From the NCBI GenBank assembly GCA_003864495.1, contig PEDN01001372.1, forward strand, positions 124,001 to 188,000: a stretch of 64,000 bases of DNA, given 5' to 3'. The DNA comes from Nemopilema nomurai. Its lineage: Eukaryota > Cnidaria > Scyphozoa > Rhizostomeae > Rhizostomatidae. The notes under the pieces are model-generated. The model had not been told where the DNA came from, searched no databases, and saw only the letters and a list, made by a program, of their open reading frames with translations. The translations under genes were made by a program, and so were the position numbers. Of the stretch, positions 1 to 14,900 are shown one piece after another. How positions within the stretch are numbered: position 1 is the first letter of the stretch; each line of letters begins with the position of its first letter.

Positions 1-3000
1 CAATGTGATCCACAAGTGATCTTCGTCTTCTCTGTAGAAGAGCCATAGTCGATAGTGCCATGCTCCTAAGATGGGTCAGGCTAGTGCAATAGAGAGCAGG
101 TTCGGGTGATGATTTATCCTGTACAGCAAACGTGCAGATTAACAAAGATTTGAGGATAGATGAAGGAAATGGGCGGGTTATTAGAGGAACTAATTCAGAA
201 AAGGAAGCGACGGGTTCCAGTTTCACAACGGGCATTAAGAATAATTGATGGTGACTGGGCCAGACTTATTCGTCTGGTTGAAATGATCCAACGGTAACAT
301 ATAATAAGCTCCAAGGTCACCAGGAGACTCCATTAAATACATCAATAAGGACAGGTTGCCCATTAGGGCTGCTTCCTCAAACAGCCCACAACCTCAGCGC
401 AATTGCATAACAGCTACAGCCTATCAATAAATGCAAAGATAGCGCACTGTATAGGGGGGGGGGGGGAGGGGGAAGAGGTCATAGACTGGTAGTCGAGCTA
501 GATGCTTGCCCGAATAGTAGAAGATCGTAGCATCACAGGGGCATTGGGCTTTTTTGCCTTTCACTTTATCTGTTTACCACGATTGAACAGTACGAGCGGG
601 GAAGGAAAATCCAAAGGACTCGACCGAAGTCAAAAGCCAGCCACGTCTGAACATCTATTTGTTGCTCTGTTTTCTGTCTACGTATTGCCCGGGTATGCAC
701 TAGACGGCCCTGCATTTGATTTATCTCTCTGATTTACCTCTTCAGACATCGCTTCAATTGTTACTCCTTTTAGACCTGCACCAGATTTTCTATAACATCT
801 GACTGTTAGGATAGAAAAGAAGGTGCTGAAAGGATTTCATAATAATTAATAACTAATGAATCGAAGCGCCTATCCTGCCTCTGCCCGACCGCTGAAGATG
901 ACAAGATTAATCATGGTGGACATGATGGCATCTACACGTCTGTATACATAGTTTCAAGCAAGACCATTCAGCAAATTATTTCAGGCTTAGCAATCTATAT
1001 CTCCTTCTGATATTACACTTCTTTAATGCTTGGCATGTTCTTCAGGGTAGAAAAATAGCTATGCAGCCTGTAAGTTTTCAAGACACCACAAAAAGGCTCG
1101 TAATACAATGAAATCTCTCTTCCATGGTTAACAACATCACACGTCATCAAAACAGACTATTACTAACAGGCATAGCTGTTCTATAAATGTTAGCAAAGGC
1201 AAGCCGAACCGTCGTCAAGGTTGAATTGTGGCTAGTTTACTTAACCGAGGGGTATAAAACCAAATATTCTTTGCCTCTGTTCACGTTGCTGTACTTTGAG
1301 GAAATTAGCCGTCAATTATTTTATGCTGTGAACTACAACTTCAAGTGTAGTATTTGCAACACAAGCGCAGATTTAACTGAGATGACAACTGGTAAAAAGA
1401 GGCAATCGATTGAAGAAATTGAATATCCTTGGCTTAATTTCACTGCCGCATCGATCCCAAGTCCATCATCTGCACCTCGGGTGACAATAATTTTGTCATT
1501 GAGTATGTAAAAATAAAAGCACTTTCTGGTTTCCCTTTGACAAAAGCTGAACTACGTCATTTTTAAGACCGATCTGTACACGAAGCTACCCCAAATGAAT
1601 AAAAACATTTAATCCGATAAAAAGGAAACAAAAATCAAAAGATATTTCAGAACTACCAAATTCCAAAAATACGAAACCATAGTGAATCTGGTTCGCTAGC
1701 ACCCAGAATCTTGGACAGAGGGGGCAAGAATATTCGACTTTTCATTTTCAAGAACCATGCCACAAAAACAGTAACACGCTGAGTGTGTGCAACAAGGCTG
1801 CGTTTCTGCATACTGAGCAATTCAATGCACGTCAATTCAACTGATCCACATTGAATACTCATGAAAGAGTATTTAATCTTAGGTTTACGGTGTTTACAAT
1901 TCAAAGACTTTATTGATGTGGAATCTGTACGATACATTTTTTCAACATTACACAGCTATAGATTCTTAGTCAATTTACGTCTACGAAAGAGATTGTTGGC
2001 AACTTTGAAAAGAAAACTGAATAGGGCGGTGCCTCTAAAAGACAGGAGCATTGGAAAACAACCCCATCAAAAGGCAAGAGAAGCACGTAAAAACACTATC
2101 AAAAAAACGTTTTTCTGCACATCCTGGTATTACTTGTCTTAGATCCTCCATCATAAGTTCTATCCCTGAGATTGTTAAAGGCAGAAAAAAGATTGAAGAA
2201 GGTACGCGGTCATCAGGTATCTGAACCTGACTTTAGATTGAGAGTAAGAAGATTTCCTTCTCAAATTAAATCGCTCTTAAACCGAAAGTCTCACAATAAC
2301 TAGGTATGCTAGCCCACACTCAAATTTCCTATTGGCTTATCTGAGCAATTTTAAGGCTTTTAGAAATAAGAAAAAAAGGAGACAGAAATATTGTCTGAAG
2401 TATTTTGTGAGGTAAAGAGGCTTTGCCATTCTATGATTTTAAATCTTACATTTAAAACTTCCGTGCATGCCACCCTAGTCGCTTCAAAATGGTACGGAGA
2501 TATAGAAAACCTGCCCATTTTTTCCATTTGTTCATTAGTTTTTTAAGTACATAGGAAAAATTCTCACAGGTCTTAGGCGGAAGCAGGTATGCAGATTTCG
2601 CTACAGCTTTTCACGAAAGCTAAGGTTCACTTCAGTCTAATGAGATAACAAGGAACAAGACACGAGACGCGATTGGATAAAGCTTTGCGTGTTTGAAGTG
2701 CTTGTCGCATTGCATTCGCTTCTCCGTTTACCCCACTTTAGGCAGATCGGGAACAAATTCTGTTCGATTTGAGACGCTCTAAGCCAAGTTACAGAGCGTC
2801 TTGCCAGAAAGCATATTAAAGGTCGCAACTGTTGCCGTTGGTTAACTCGTAATAACTAGCGAGAATCTGAGAAAAGCCGTTAAATGACCTTTACATTGGC
2901 CAGAAAGCAAGCAAAATTGTGTACGATGGGTGCTAACTAAAAGCCTCTTCGATTATAAAAGCAAAAGAAAGCAGTCTAAGGAGGCGATCTTCCAACCAAA

Positions 3001-6000
3001 GAAGGCGATTGTAAACAGTATTTCCTTGCACTAGTGGCACTCAGTTATGTATGCCAAAACTAGCAAGCTCAAACTCGAGTTCAATACACGGATATCGTGG
3101 CAAATGTGAGGTATTGGTCCTCAGCTCTGAGAGGTGCCTAAGGGAAGATAGGCAACAAAGGGCCATCTTGTACCTTCAGAGGGAGATTGGCCTCTTAGAA
3201 ACCCATGCTACTTGTTCTTAAATTTCGTTTAGCAAATGATCAAGGCACGAATGCCTTATACGACAGACGCTTTCCATTAAGGGATACGAAGACAAATTAG
3301 TGAATAAGTAATGAATGTACTGAATCAGAAGCATTTGTGTATCACAAAATGTAATACAAAGGCCTATTGCTTAAACAGGCGCCAGGATGAATGAAACTAT
3401 AGCCGAAGTTAGCATGAATATAGACACAGGGGCTTGGCTTTAATCCGGCAACAACTGTTCAATGACACCCAGGATAGCAATGGTATAAACATTTAGCGTT
3501 TAAATCTACCATGATGTCAGCTCTAATCCATTCGAATCATGCAGGAGAACAAAAATCAATGAATGGCCGATTATCTTAGGCACGTGGTGACTAGAGATAA
3601 CAGTTGTAAAAGGGAGTTGGAGCGTTTCCTTTCCTCAGATTAAAAAGCGACCGGTCACTAGCAAGATAACACCATTCGATTTGTCAAATTCATTGACAAC
3701 ATTATGGTCCTTTGAAGGTATTCAGGAAAGGAGAACATCTCCTTTCCAGCTTCTAGATATTACCCTCTAAACCTCTAACTAGAAAAATTCTTCCTCTGAC
3801 AAAATGCAATTATGTTTAATGTTTCGTGTTAACGCGAAAAAGCATCCAAGAACGTTGTATCATCACTAAGACAATGCAATGTAATAGCAAGAGGAAATTT
3901 ACTCTAAAGTAGATTAATAGCTTGCCACCCAAACAATGGCGTATTGTCCATTCAATGTTCTATAGACGACACTAAGCTTAGCCTCAAACTGGTGCTAGCA
4001 AATTTGAGCCCTAGCACATAATGCCAATAATACAAGTGATCATCAGGTTCCATGCAGAAATGGACAGACTAGGAGAGGTGAATTTCAATTAACCCCCCCT
4101 TTCAGGCTAATGTCTCCATAATGTTGTCGCCTGGATGGTGTCTTCTTCAGGAGTTAAAGAAGCAACTTGCTATTAAAGTTTTCCTTTGAAAAACTAATAA
4201 GAGAAGATGTGGCAACCAATCGGCAGTTAAATAGAAATCTAGTAATTGAATCCTAGAGACAAAGCGATTCATCATACTTTGCAAGTTGACGCCGCAGTAG
4301 TAACAAATTTAGGAACAGACGGGCAACCGGAGTTCAACCCATCACTAGAGAGACTTCTTTGATACCTTGTTAAACTTAGGGAAGAAAATACCGAAACTCG
4401 CCTTCGAGAACCACGAAATGCTGTCCCTCAGTACAATAAATGGCTTTTGCGTTGCATTCGTCAATTTCAGTGGAGTTCTAAGGAGAACTTTCCACATTCT
4501 TCGACTACCAAAGTATTCGCTATATCAATGTTACACTCGAAATTAAGCGACGAAAATTTCAATATGGAAACCTAGATTCAGTGACTAGACATCGATGCGC
4601 TAACCCCTATAAGAGAAAGACGGCATTATTCATCATAGCACTTGCAGCACAAATCATCATTGACCCCGTTCTTGAGCCATCGACATCAAGGCACTATTCA
4701 TAGCAAGTAATCTTCTGTGTCATTATAATGGCCAGTTCTTCAGTGAAGTGGTTTCGAAACTTAAGACATTTCTCATATGAATTAGCAAAATATAAAGGAG
4801 TGGAGGCTTCTGACTGATAGTATACAAATATTCTTGCCAGAAGTTAAACCTATTATAAAAAGACATGTTTATCAACTAATGGTCTAATGGTGTGCGCTTT
4901 GCAAACTAGATGATAAGGAACAAAATAATATTTTAAAAATTCAACCAAGCAGGAAAGTGGCAGAGACTTTTGTCATGAAGAGAATAACAGAACAAAGAGA
5001 ATTTAGCGCGAGAAAGGTGTGGGACCATTGGTTGGTAGACACGATTAAAATGTTACTCTTAAGTACATTAATGGCATAACCTCAATCTAAAAGCATGGTT
5101 TTACGCATCACGTACCGCGTTATTGAGAAACCATACTTTTCTTAAAGACATTATCCAAAAAGCCATAACACGTTGCGGTAACAAGCTTGAAACCGAGCCC
5201 ATTGATCAAAACCCATCAACAAAAGCGTTCAAAGCGAAATTATCACTATCCGAGTGCCAAGTGTCATTGACGTTTGTGTGTGAATTTCTTTGTGTATACA
5301 CGCTACTTGAGCTCACTTAGATGGATCCTGAGAGACAGAGTGCAAGGAGACGTCGAGATCATCAATCAGAAAAGGCCTGACTCTTAGCTACTGACTCTTA
5401 GCGGAGACGTAGGCCTAAAATTAGTCTATCTTGACCTAGCCAACAGGTTTGATGACGTAATCTGAAATCAACTGAAGATAACTTGCCTCGGAGAATTCGT
5501 TTTTACCTGTGCCAACCCGGCCCTGTGTTCCTCTTAACACTGACCAAAGGAGAGGTTGCTACAAGCAAAAGGAAACAGAGCCACGCCTGAGCAACGCCCA
5601 AAGATAATTAGTAATTCTTGTGGATGGATTCCAGTGCCAAGGTTTCGGCCACAGGAAAGGAAAGCGCTTTTCTTGACTCTGACCAATGTAGTTACAACTG
5701 AAGCAAAAGTTCCTCGTACATCAATGAATGAAAGGCTGTAGTTGCACTAATTCGGTGCTCTTCAACAAAGGCGAAAATGACGTATTAGAAAAAGGATCTG
5801 TTGTCTAGAAGGAAAGATCGTGCAGTGTTTGTTACTTGTAACTTTTATGTGCAATTCGAAACCGCATTTGCGAATAACAATCTTTCCTTTTGCCACTTAG
5901 TCTAAAGGTGAAATAGGTGAGCAAAATCATTTAATAACGATAACTGAGTTCAAACGTCCTGATGAAAATGTGACAAAAGAAAATGGGCTGGGTTACAGGG

Positions 6001-6665
6001 TGAAGCAGGAATGAATAAACAAAGATCAACAATTGCGTTGTGTGCCCTTGGTCAGGAAGTGTTCCGATTGGAAGCAGACGATAGATAGCCGTGTAAACAT
6101 TATCAGAATCAATATTGATCGAGTAAGCCAGAGACGTCTCTTCTATCGAGTAACCATTTACGGCGACCGTGAGCTGAAACCAGGGACGAAAAACAGCTCA
6201 TAATGAAATTTCGAACTGACCTAACATTTGATATGAAAATTTAGCCAAAACTAGAAAGTTTTCTATTTAACAAATAAGACGAATCTACTTAAGCATTGGC
6301 CAAACTTTTGGCCATATTTCTTGTCGAGTCCAATTTCGAGTGCCGTGGAACCGACATTTGAAAAAGATCAGAGGTGTTGTTCAATCTAGTGTCGGGCGTC
6401 CTTCGAAATCGACGCATGCGTGAACAAACGTTCTCCACCAAAGACCTTACAAAGGTCTCAAACGTTCTTCTTTCTTCGTCTCCGGTGCATTTTGTAACTT
6501 ATGGAGACTGCAATTTCATTAATTGATCACACAACCAGACAATATCGAGCAATCATGAAAGAAAAGTACCAACAATTTCCAAGAAAGGAGCAGACAAATT
6601 GTTTGCTGCATAACTTCTTAGGAACCTAGAGCGTAAAGAAAGGAGCATTCCGAGCGTGATAGGAA
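1..6665. other. Gene-free stretch, no supported exon
   Basis: I see no coding region, RNA gene or recognisable transposon here. Open frames are all below about 110 codons, look like random translation and are not flanked by convincing splice sites in a consistent phase. The only low-complexity item is a 13-base G run at 454-466 followed by more G. The stretch lies beyond the 3' end of the COBL-like gene; it may be intergenic or intronic to a gene outside the window. Confidence 0.5.
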
Positions 6666-6745
6666 CCCTGCGTGGCGAAGGCCCTGCGTGGAGAAGGCCC
6701 TGCGTGGCGAAGGCCTTGCGCGGCGAAGGCCCTGTGTAGTGAAAC
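6666..6745. repeat. 16-bp GC-rich minisatellite, five units
   Basis: Five head-to-tail copies of a 16-bp unit (CCCTGCGTGGCGAAGG) begin at 6,666, 6,682, 6,698, 6,714 and 6,730. Copies one and three are identical, two and four differ by one or two bases, and the fifth is degraded. The array is far more GC-rich than its surroundings. Because 16 is not a multiple of 3, it makes short repetitive peptides in shifted frames; I do not regard these as coding. Confidence 0.9.
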
Positions 6746-8538
6746 CCTTGCCTGGATCTATCATCATTGTATCCCCTTCAATGGCTTTCTGTTCTCTGAA
6801 ACCAACAATGCTTCGAAAGCAAATGAAACGCTACCGATATCTCTTGGCAGTGTGTGGACATGTCATAGGAGGTCTGGCTCAAGTCATTCCCGTTACTCTG
6901 TGTATGAGATCAGATTACAGTACGTGGAGGTCATTTTTCAACTTGCAAAATATCAAGTAAAACGTGGATTAATGGAAATTCTCTTCTAGAATAATAAAAA
7001 ATACGTGCTGCAAACTGGAGGAGGCCAATGGCGTTTATTTGGATCGATAAAACCTGCTACAAAAGAGACAATTGCGTAAAAATCAAAATCAATGATGGAT
7101 TGGCAAATCAAAAGCCTAGTGAAGATTTGGGAGGTAACCTTGGTTTTCTAGCGTTCTTGCAAAACTGGCTGTTAAGTACTGCTAGCTCGTTAAAGGACTC
7201 GACATGGTAAAAAGGACAAAAAGAGCGCCTTCTTGTGAAAATCTCTTGCTGTTCGTACATCGTTATACCCCTTTATGGGTGCAAAGCAAATCAGGAGTTA
7301 GAAGACAGTCGTCTTTGTTCTAATTCACGGCGCCATACAAGCCCAGTTCCCTTTATGCAGGCATAGGGCCTTCCGAATTCATCATTTTTCACTCTGTCAC
7401 CCAACTGTTTAGAATTACAGTGCATGTCAGAGTGAAGAGACAGGACACGTGCCCGCTGACAAAATAGTTGCGTCATTCGGTTCCAGTTTCCCGGCATAAC
7501 ATTAGCTTTCGCCATTCGCTTCGACAGGTGCGGCTATTGCTTTAAGGGGAACGTCCTCCATGCATTGCCAGAATTTTCTAGAGGGGCTGTGTCTGTGTAG
7601 TCAATTCTATTGTAAACAGATATTCACGAATGCTTTTAAGCAGCTAAAATTGGCTTATGACCTCTGATTGAAAAGCTTTCGGTGGATGTGCGAGCATTAA
7701 AACTGGAAAAGTCGTCGTAAGTGTGAGTTTGCAAACTAAACTGGCCTCTAGGACTACAAGAAACAAGAGACGCCCACCAAGTATCAAATAGGCCATCATT
7801 GTTTACAGTAATCCGACAGTGGTTTGATCAAGATGACTGATAAAAGCTGCATGCAGTTGTTGGTGTGAGCTAGGGTGCTTCAGGTGGGTGGAACACGTAG
7901 TCAAACCTCCTAAAGCCAGGTCCAAAAGGCTGCTATGCACTGTACTGCGACTCAATAGAATTAAAACGACGAATATCAGATCTGCCTTGTAACTTTCGCC
8001 TGTGCTCATTGTGAAAGATAGAGTGACTTACTGTGGCGTTCTCTAAGACGTGATCCTTTGGTTTAGGCGGGTCAAGCAAGCGATTGCTACCTCATATCAA
8101 TGCGACATTGATACCGATGACGAACAAGAAGAAAAGCTGAGAAACCATACTCATAATTGAGCTAGCGCAGTGGTCAGTAACAGGTTATTGACGGTTCTCC
8201 ATTAAATACCTTGCGATTTGATGTGTAATTCAAGGTGGCAACGGAAGCTTATTAAACGGGACGGATCGCATGTTCTCTTAGGAAGCGACAGTGCCATTGG
8301 CTCAACAACAGTCTGCCGCTTGATTACCATAGAACCACATTCGAACACTGACTCACGCTTTGATCCACGAGAGAACTCTGGCCCATGGTCTCGGGCTTCG
8401 CCGTTGACAAATCGATTGCTAATGATTCGCATCCTTGAACAACTTGGCCACGTGTTTGTGAATTGTTCTGAGAAACAGTGACGAGTCACTGGTCAGCAAT
8501 GCTGTCCAGCTGGTTTGGCTGTACAAATATCTGATATA
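6746..8538. other. Gene-free stretch, no supported exon
   Basis: No supported exon or repeat. Opposing frames of 87 codons (plus, from 8,218) and 95 codons (minus, from 8,489) overlap. Neither has a recognisable domain or splice context. A small hairpin (stem CAGTGA/TCACTG) sits near 8,476. Confidence 0.45.
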
Positions 8539-8936
8539 CACGCTTTTTTATAAGGAACCTACCTCAAGGCCTAGTTCCAAAAGTTCCTTATTCGTAGACC
8601 TCAAATCATCAGATTTTAGTACCAAAAGTTCCTTAAAAGTTCCTTAATTTTCACTGCACATCAATAAGCCTTAACACTTAATAGAGAGAGGGGCGAGATA
8701 GACTATGCGGAAACTACTCGACGAAGCACTTGACACGCGAATAGCAAACAATCTATGCGAGTATTGGCTGCAAATGAATGGAACGTGCTTTTTAGCTCTT
8801 GATGCTTGCAGTTATAAACAAATTTCAAATCAAAAAGTTCTATAGGGATTGCGTTGTTAGTAGTATAAGTTCTTTAAATATTTCGGCCTTCTACATGTAG
8901 GTTCCTTATAAAGTGATTCCTTATAAAAAAGGCGTG
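8539..8936. mobile_element. TA-flanked MITE with imperfect terminal inverted repeats
   Basis: The left end begins CACGCTTTTTTATAAGGAA just after a TA at 8,537-8,538. The right end reads, on the other strand, CACGCCTTTTTTATAAGGAA, followed outside by TA at 8,937-8,938. The TATAAGGAACCTAC block recurs further in at the right end, so the inverted repeat extends some 40 bp with an insertion. The interior (about 400 bp) is rich in repeated AAAAGTTCCTTA-like words and has no open frame. The TA duplication and lack of coding fit a non-autonomous Tc1/mariner-type MITE. The ends are read directly; the family is inferred. Confidence 0.75.
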
Positions 8937-11900
8937 TACCTGTTTGGTCTGAAAGAGATTTTTGAATGACCCCAGTAAAAAACAGGGATGAAAAAAGCTT
9001 AAAGAAGGGGGCTAGATGGGGTTACAGCACCTGAGACAGGGACCCCCTTTACAACTCAGCAGTTTAATAAACTAGTCGAGAATTTTTAATATTCTGCCAA
9101 CACAACCTGTATGAATACAAGATTTTTGATAAAGGAAACGAGGTTCTTCTCTAGAAGCTCGCTAGAATTTCTTTTCATCAAGGGAACGCAAACTTCAGCT
9201 GAGGAATCGACGGGTCATTCGACTGAAGAACCAAAAAGCTCCTAGACTCATTTTTGACAATCACCAGTTGGCCTTTACAGAGCTGATAATGCAATACCTA
9301 TTATGATATCTGTCCACTTCAATCAAAGCCATTATTGAAAATTATATTCATAATGTTTCGGTCACTCTAACTATCGAAACTATGGGGCAACCTATAGACA
9401 AATAGGAATTAAATATCAACTAAGCATGCCAACAGGTGCATGCCCAACAAATTGAAAACAAGCCTTTACTTGATGGTTTAATTGCCACTGTAGACGCATA
9501 CTTGATACTTCAACTGACAGCGATTCTTATCCCTTGGCTACACGAAATTACATTGAATTCTCTTTTGAAAAAGCGTTCTTTTGGAAGATTTTAGGATACG
9601 ATTGATGATCTTCTTCAAGTAAAAGCACTCCTGTTATGAAGATTAATGAATGATTTCATAAATAAAAGATCAAGTGAAAAATCACTGCCACCGATTAAAG
9701 ATTAGAAAGGTCAAGAAAGAAAGAATAGAGTTGCAAAGCATAAAAACAAAAATTTTGCATGTACGACTGTTTAAAAAGTTAGGTTTCTCGATCATTGACC
9801 ACTGATTTTAGTTATTTTGCAAGGCCTTTCCAATCAAAACCTAAAATTCCCTCCTCATTGGCTTTGACCCCTTACCAGCCAGTATTGCTCATGTAATTTA
9901 TTTCCGAATTGCAGACACGGTGACTCTGATAGTAATTTAAGACTCCTATCAAGTACCAAATGATTGAGGCAATTAGAACATCCAGGGGGGGGGGCACGTC
10001 ATACAAAACAGTTGAATCAAAGATTCAGGTAGGTGCACAAAACAGCAGGAATTCCACTTTTGGAACAACAACTTGTACACGATCACTTTATATAATAAAC
10101 CGTATACGAGCAACTAGAGTGCTGGCTACAATCAACCTTCGGAAACAAAAATATCAATTTATTTGATTGCTGTAGCGGATTTTCATGTTTCCAATGATGT
10201 TTTAATACGAACATAGAAACACCTGAATTGCTCTGCATTTGCACATTTTTTGCACCCAAGAAGTAGCTCCGGAGGCTTTGGTGATTCGTTAGAAATATTT
10301 AGCACTGAAATGGACGGAAATGTCATGATAAAGAGTCTTAGTGTTGAAAATTATTCCTTGTTAGAAATAAGTGCAGCGAAAAACTAGCCACAAAATGCAG
10401 CATTCTCAATGATAAAACAGAGACGCGGATGGCCATATTTTTGCCTTGCTATTCTGCTGTTCAAGACTTAATTACAAAAAAACCAGGTCACAAAGCTGGG
10501 ATGAAAATCCAATTTACACGTATCACAATATCGAATTTTAATCTACTCTCGACACAATGAATAACTCGATATTATTCATACAGATTAAGACCTATAACGA
10601 GTTGCGATCTAACCTTCCTTATCCATCTAATAGACACACATTTCCCGTGTAAAGATTGCGTTAGAAGGAGGATTCTGTGAGGTCTTTCTGTCAAGCAGTA
10701 GAGACAGGTAATGCTCTTCGATTTCATAAGAACTCAATGAAATATTCATGATTATTATCAAGTGTGAATACCGAAGCATGGGCGGTGAGTTTCTGGATTT
10801 CCTTTGCTTTGATAACCCAGGGAATTAGTCCTAGGTGGCCTGCGACGCATCTCAGACCTTCGCAGGATGTGCCAGTCAAATTGTCTAGCTATGTTGACCG
10901 GCCTCTCTGCGCGTAAAACAGCTCATTTGTTCGTTTGGAGGCAAAGCGTTTTGTTGCTGTTCGGTGGGGTATCAACATGATGTCGTTTTGCATAAATGGC
11001 CACATATTGCGACAATTGTCAAAGATAAAGAGACATGGATTTAGAGGAGCCAATTAATGAAAAAATCAACAAGCAAGTAGCAATATACTTAGTAATGGAA
11101 CAAAAGCGACTGTATGAGCACTGAAAGGCGCCAAAAAGAGTCAGAGTAGAGAAACTAACTAGAAATACATATATGCACCAAACTAACATTTATGTCCCCC
11201 AGAATACCTTGCTTCTTTAAAATTGTTTGAAAACAGCTTGGTCAATAGCTGCATTGCTAGGAACCTATGAGTAAACACTGTTATTTGAATGCATTTTCAA
11301 CCCAAAGAATCTTTCATTATTTATTTCTTTATTTTTTGGTTACATGCTCCTTCTGCACAGAAACAATTATTGGGTCAAATAATCTATGACTTCCATGTAG
11401 AGTACAGTGTAAGGCCAATGCTCCCAAAAATGGTATCTTAATGGCTTAGAGTAGAAGTCTTTTGATTTTTTCACATGTAGATCCTTTCAGGAAGCAGGAC
11501 AAGAAAATCAATTGAGACTGTTCTAATTGGAGTGAAATATATATTTTATTAAGTTTATGGCATGCAAGCTTGAGAATACAGCTTGAGTACAGTCTAGGTG
11601 AAGCCCCGCTTTTTAGATCACTGCAGCAAAACACCCGGACAAAGTTTCCCGGAATATTAAAATTTCACATATCAATTTGCTGAACTTGGCACCTTCAATC
11701 TTTCAGTGCCTGGTGTCAATGCAGAATATTCTTCAGTGAGTGTATGCATATGTTTAAAATGATTGAACAACCTACTTCTTGAGAGTGTGAGAGAGTCTGC
11801 ACATTTTCAAGATAGAAAAGCATTTCTTTAAATCTGCAAATTATTGATTATGAACCTTTGTAAACATTGAGAAGGAGCTCTGTCAATTTTTTACTGCAAT

Positions 11901-14900
11901 AAATTAACTCCTTGACATTGTTATCTTAAAATAACTCTTACAACTTACTTATTTTCCTTGATAATTTATTTATTTACTATCTATTCTCTCAGTGCAAATA
12001 TTTTTTATAACATTTCTTTCATTCAATGCTTATAATTCCACCCCCAAAAATTGACCACTTCAGTCAAACACATTTGAGATCTACTTGAAGCCTGATATAT
12101 TTAGTGTATGTTCACCTAATTCACACAGGAAATTGTTTGATAAGTGTTATGGCTATCGTCGTAAAATTGTACATCATGGCTGATTGTATGTCGACATGTC
12201 ATTCTAAATACTACCTATGTTTTGAAATAATACTTAGTTACCTTGAAGCGAGTTCACTTGTTTTGAATATTTAGATATTACTTGAGGTTTGACCGTTATT
12301 TAATGTTGCAGTAAAAAAGTCAGAAATTTGTAGGAAAAGCTAGATTTTGAAACTGGGTTAATTCGTAGCCTGATAGCCCAAACGCTGAAAACATTTTCGG
12401 CACAGAATAATTTCAACATGAAGATTCAAACTCTATCATCCATTTTTGCCAAACGTGGATAAAATAGAGCGCAACAGAGAATAGCCTGTGCCCTTCCTCT
12501 TTACAAATATATATATTTTCAAGAAGAGGAATTTTTTAAAACGTCCTATCGATAAGAATTAGGTATACTCACTTTTAACGTCTCAGGCTTGTATCTCGAT
12601 GCAATTCATTCTCGTGGGCTCGCTTCCCGCCAAGTATCAAATGGTGCCTCGTTTCTAGACTTCTTCAACAAGAGGTCCTAGGCATGAGGGGAAATGAGGC
12701 AGCCCCAAATTGAAATCCTGGGAAAGGCTTCACCAACCGCCCCACATTAAAGCATAGGGAGACTTTCCAAGGACATCTTCTGTGAAATGAATAAGAAAAA
12801 TAAGTTTTAGGAATATTTCCACAATTTCTGTCAGAATCTTTAGATATTTCAAGTACTGAACTCTTTTCACCTTCACATGTACACAGAAAAGGGAATGAAG
12901 TAAACTCAACGAAAGACTAAATAAAAGTTATCTTACTTTGATTCCAACATGTAGTTCGACATTCGATACTTCAGCGAGTTCCAAATTTACTTCAAAACCT
13001 CTCCTTGAAAGCATCTCTATCGTCTCTAACTTTGGCATGCTTTTTAAGATAATTTGATATCAAAAAAGGAACTTTTGTTAAGCGAGAAAATATGAAGCCC
13101 CCACGCTTGTGGCACCCCAAAGAGAAAAAGGCTTTAGAGTAAAGCGTCTCCCTAGATTATTCATAACACAACAAAGAACCCTTGTTGGTAAGAGGAGTGC
13201 AAAATAAGTTTGCAGCAGCCAGTCTGGAATGAATGCAGTACAAGCTTGGTATACAATAACATTATTTGTTGCACGAACTATTCAGATCTTGAATGGTGCT
13301 CTGTATGAATACGTCCATTCTAGGTGAGACTTATGATAATTAATAAACTGATGTTTGATATTTTTGTTCTTCAGTTAGCAACAAACTGGTGCACACCTGA
13401 TGAGAGAACCTGGTGCAAAACAGAAACAGGAAATTTCAGCATCTGGTGCACTGGTCCATCTCTCCATACTAGGTGGTCTGAGAGCTCGACTATTATAAAC
13501 AACTTGTTCTTGTTTCAATAAGAAGGTTGTCTATAGCGTCTATGTTTATTTGCATATGTATGCCCCATGCATGACCACACTGTACGAGAATCAGTTCTTG
13601 CCATGCTGCCGATACTTGAGATATTCTTGCAAAATCCAAATGCTTGTTTGTAAGTGTAAGTTTCTTGAACAAGAATAAAAAGACCCAGATCAAAACTATT
13701 CATCACCCCAGTAATGTCGTTTGCCAGTAGTAGCAAGATGAAGTGGATACTTAACATCAAGGCTGGGAACATAAAGGCTAGCCTCCACCAGTGTTTGAAC
13801 GAAAACAGTTTAATCACGGAAGCAATGAAACATGATCTTAGATCGAGGAAGCGTGCCTTCAAACATCTATTTCCAGCCCAGGCAATCAGTGCTGATAAAT
13901 CTAACTTTGAATTATTATTGCTTTAGGTCAATCTTGGTAGACGCTTTGGAAAAATTCAACTTTTTTGCTATGAATGGTGCTTTGCCCTAAGATGCTTGTT
14001 CTTTTCAAAATCAATCTTTCTAAGCCATACTTCCCTTCAGTGACACTACCATAATGAAAATGCTATTGTTTTCAATAATCCACAGATTGAAGAGAACATT
14101 TGAATGTGATAACAGGCAAAGAGGTCCCAAAGTAAGAACAGCCCATTTTCCAGATTCCTTTTACCAGATTACTTTACGTTACATTACGACACGTTAACCA
14201 TTGTTTTAAAATGGGCGTTGAAAGTATATCTTCATGGTACAAGATTATATCTTACGCACCAAGCAGAAGGAAAGTCAGAGAAACACAGACACAGTCTAAA
14301 AGCAAAACGTAATGTTATGCACATTTGATGGAAAACTAGGCCGATAGACACAAAGTCAACTCATTTTTTGATTATGTTCATTATTGATTTCTAATTTATT
14401 GCTTTTGATACAAGAAAAGTATCCACCGCATTGGCTGAGCATATCGGGATTTTATACTGCAGCAAACATAGCAAGGCATGTGCGAGGGATAAATGGGTGT
14501 CTAGCAGACTGTCTCAATTAGCTAGGATAGGCCGATAAAGAGTGTTCTTTGTTGATATGCAACATTCTAAGTGAGAATGCCTACGTGTTTTACAACTGAA
14601 TGTAAAAAAGCTATTTCAAACTACAAAACCTCCAGTCAAAATAAAAGAACTAGTGCAAATTCGAAGATGTAACTGCTTCCTTCGCGACAAAAGGCCTATA
14701 AAAGTAGACAAATAAATTCTATGCTGCAAACATATACCGTTTGTCTATTTTTAGTATCATGCAATCCCAAAATGAGGACATTTCTACCTGGACCATCACT
14801 ACGATTTTTTAAGATACGTATCTAAGAAACTGGATACATCCTCTACAAATATACGTCCTCTTTCAGCGTAAATCATATGATGCCTGCCAAAACCCCTAAA

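Noticed and set aside
1187..1510. 107-codon plus-strand frame
   Set aside because: No recognisable domain or splice context; length is within chance expectation.
13398..13430. A second hammerhead candidate: CTGATGAG followed by GAAAC on the plus strand
   Set aside because: The bases flanking the core cannot form stem II (no G10.1-C11.1 pair) and no cleavage triplet pairs as stem III.
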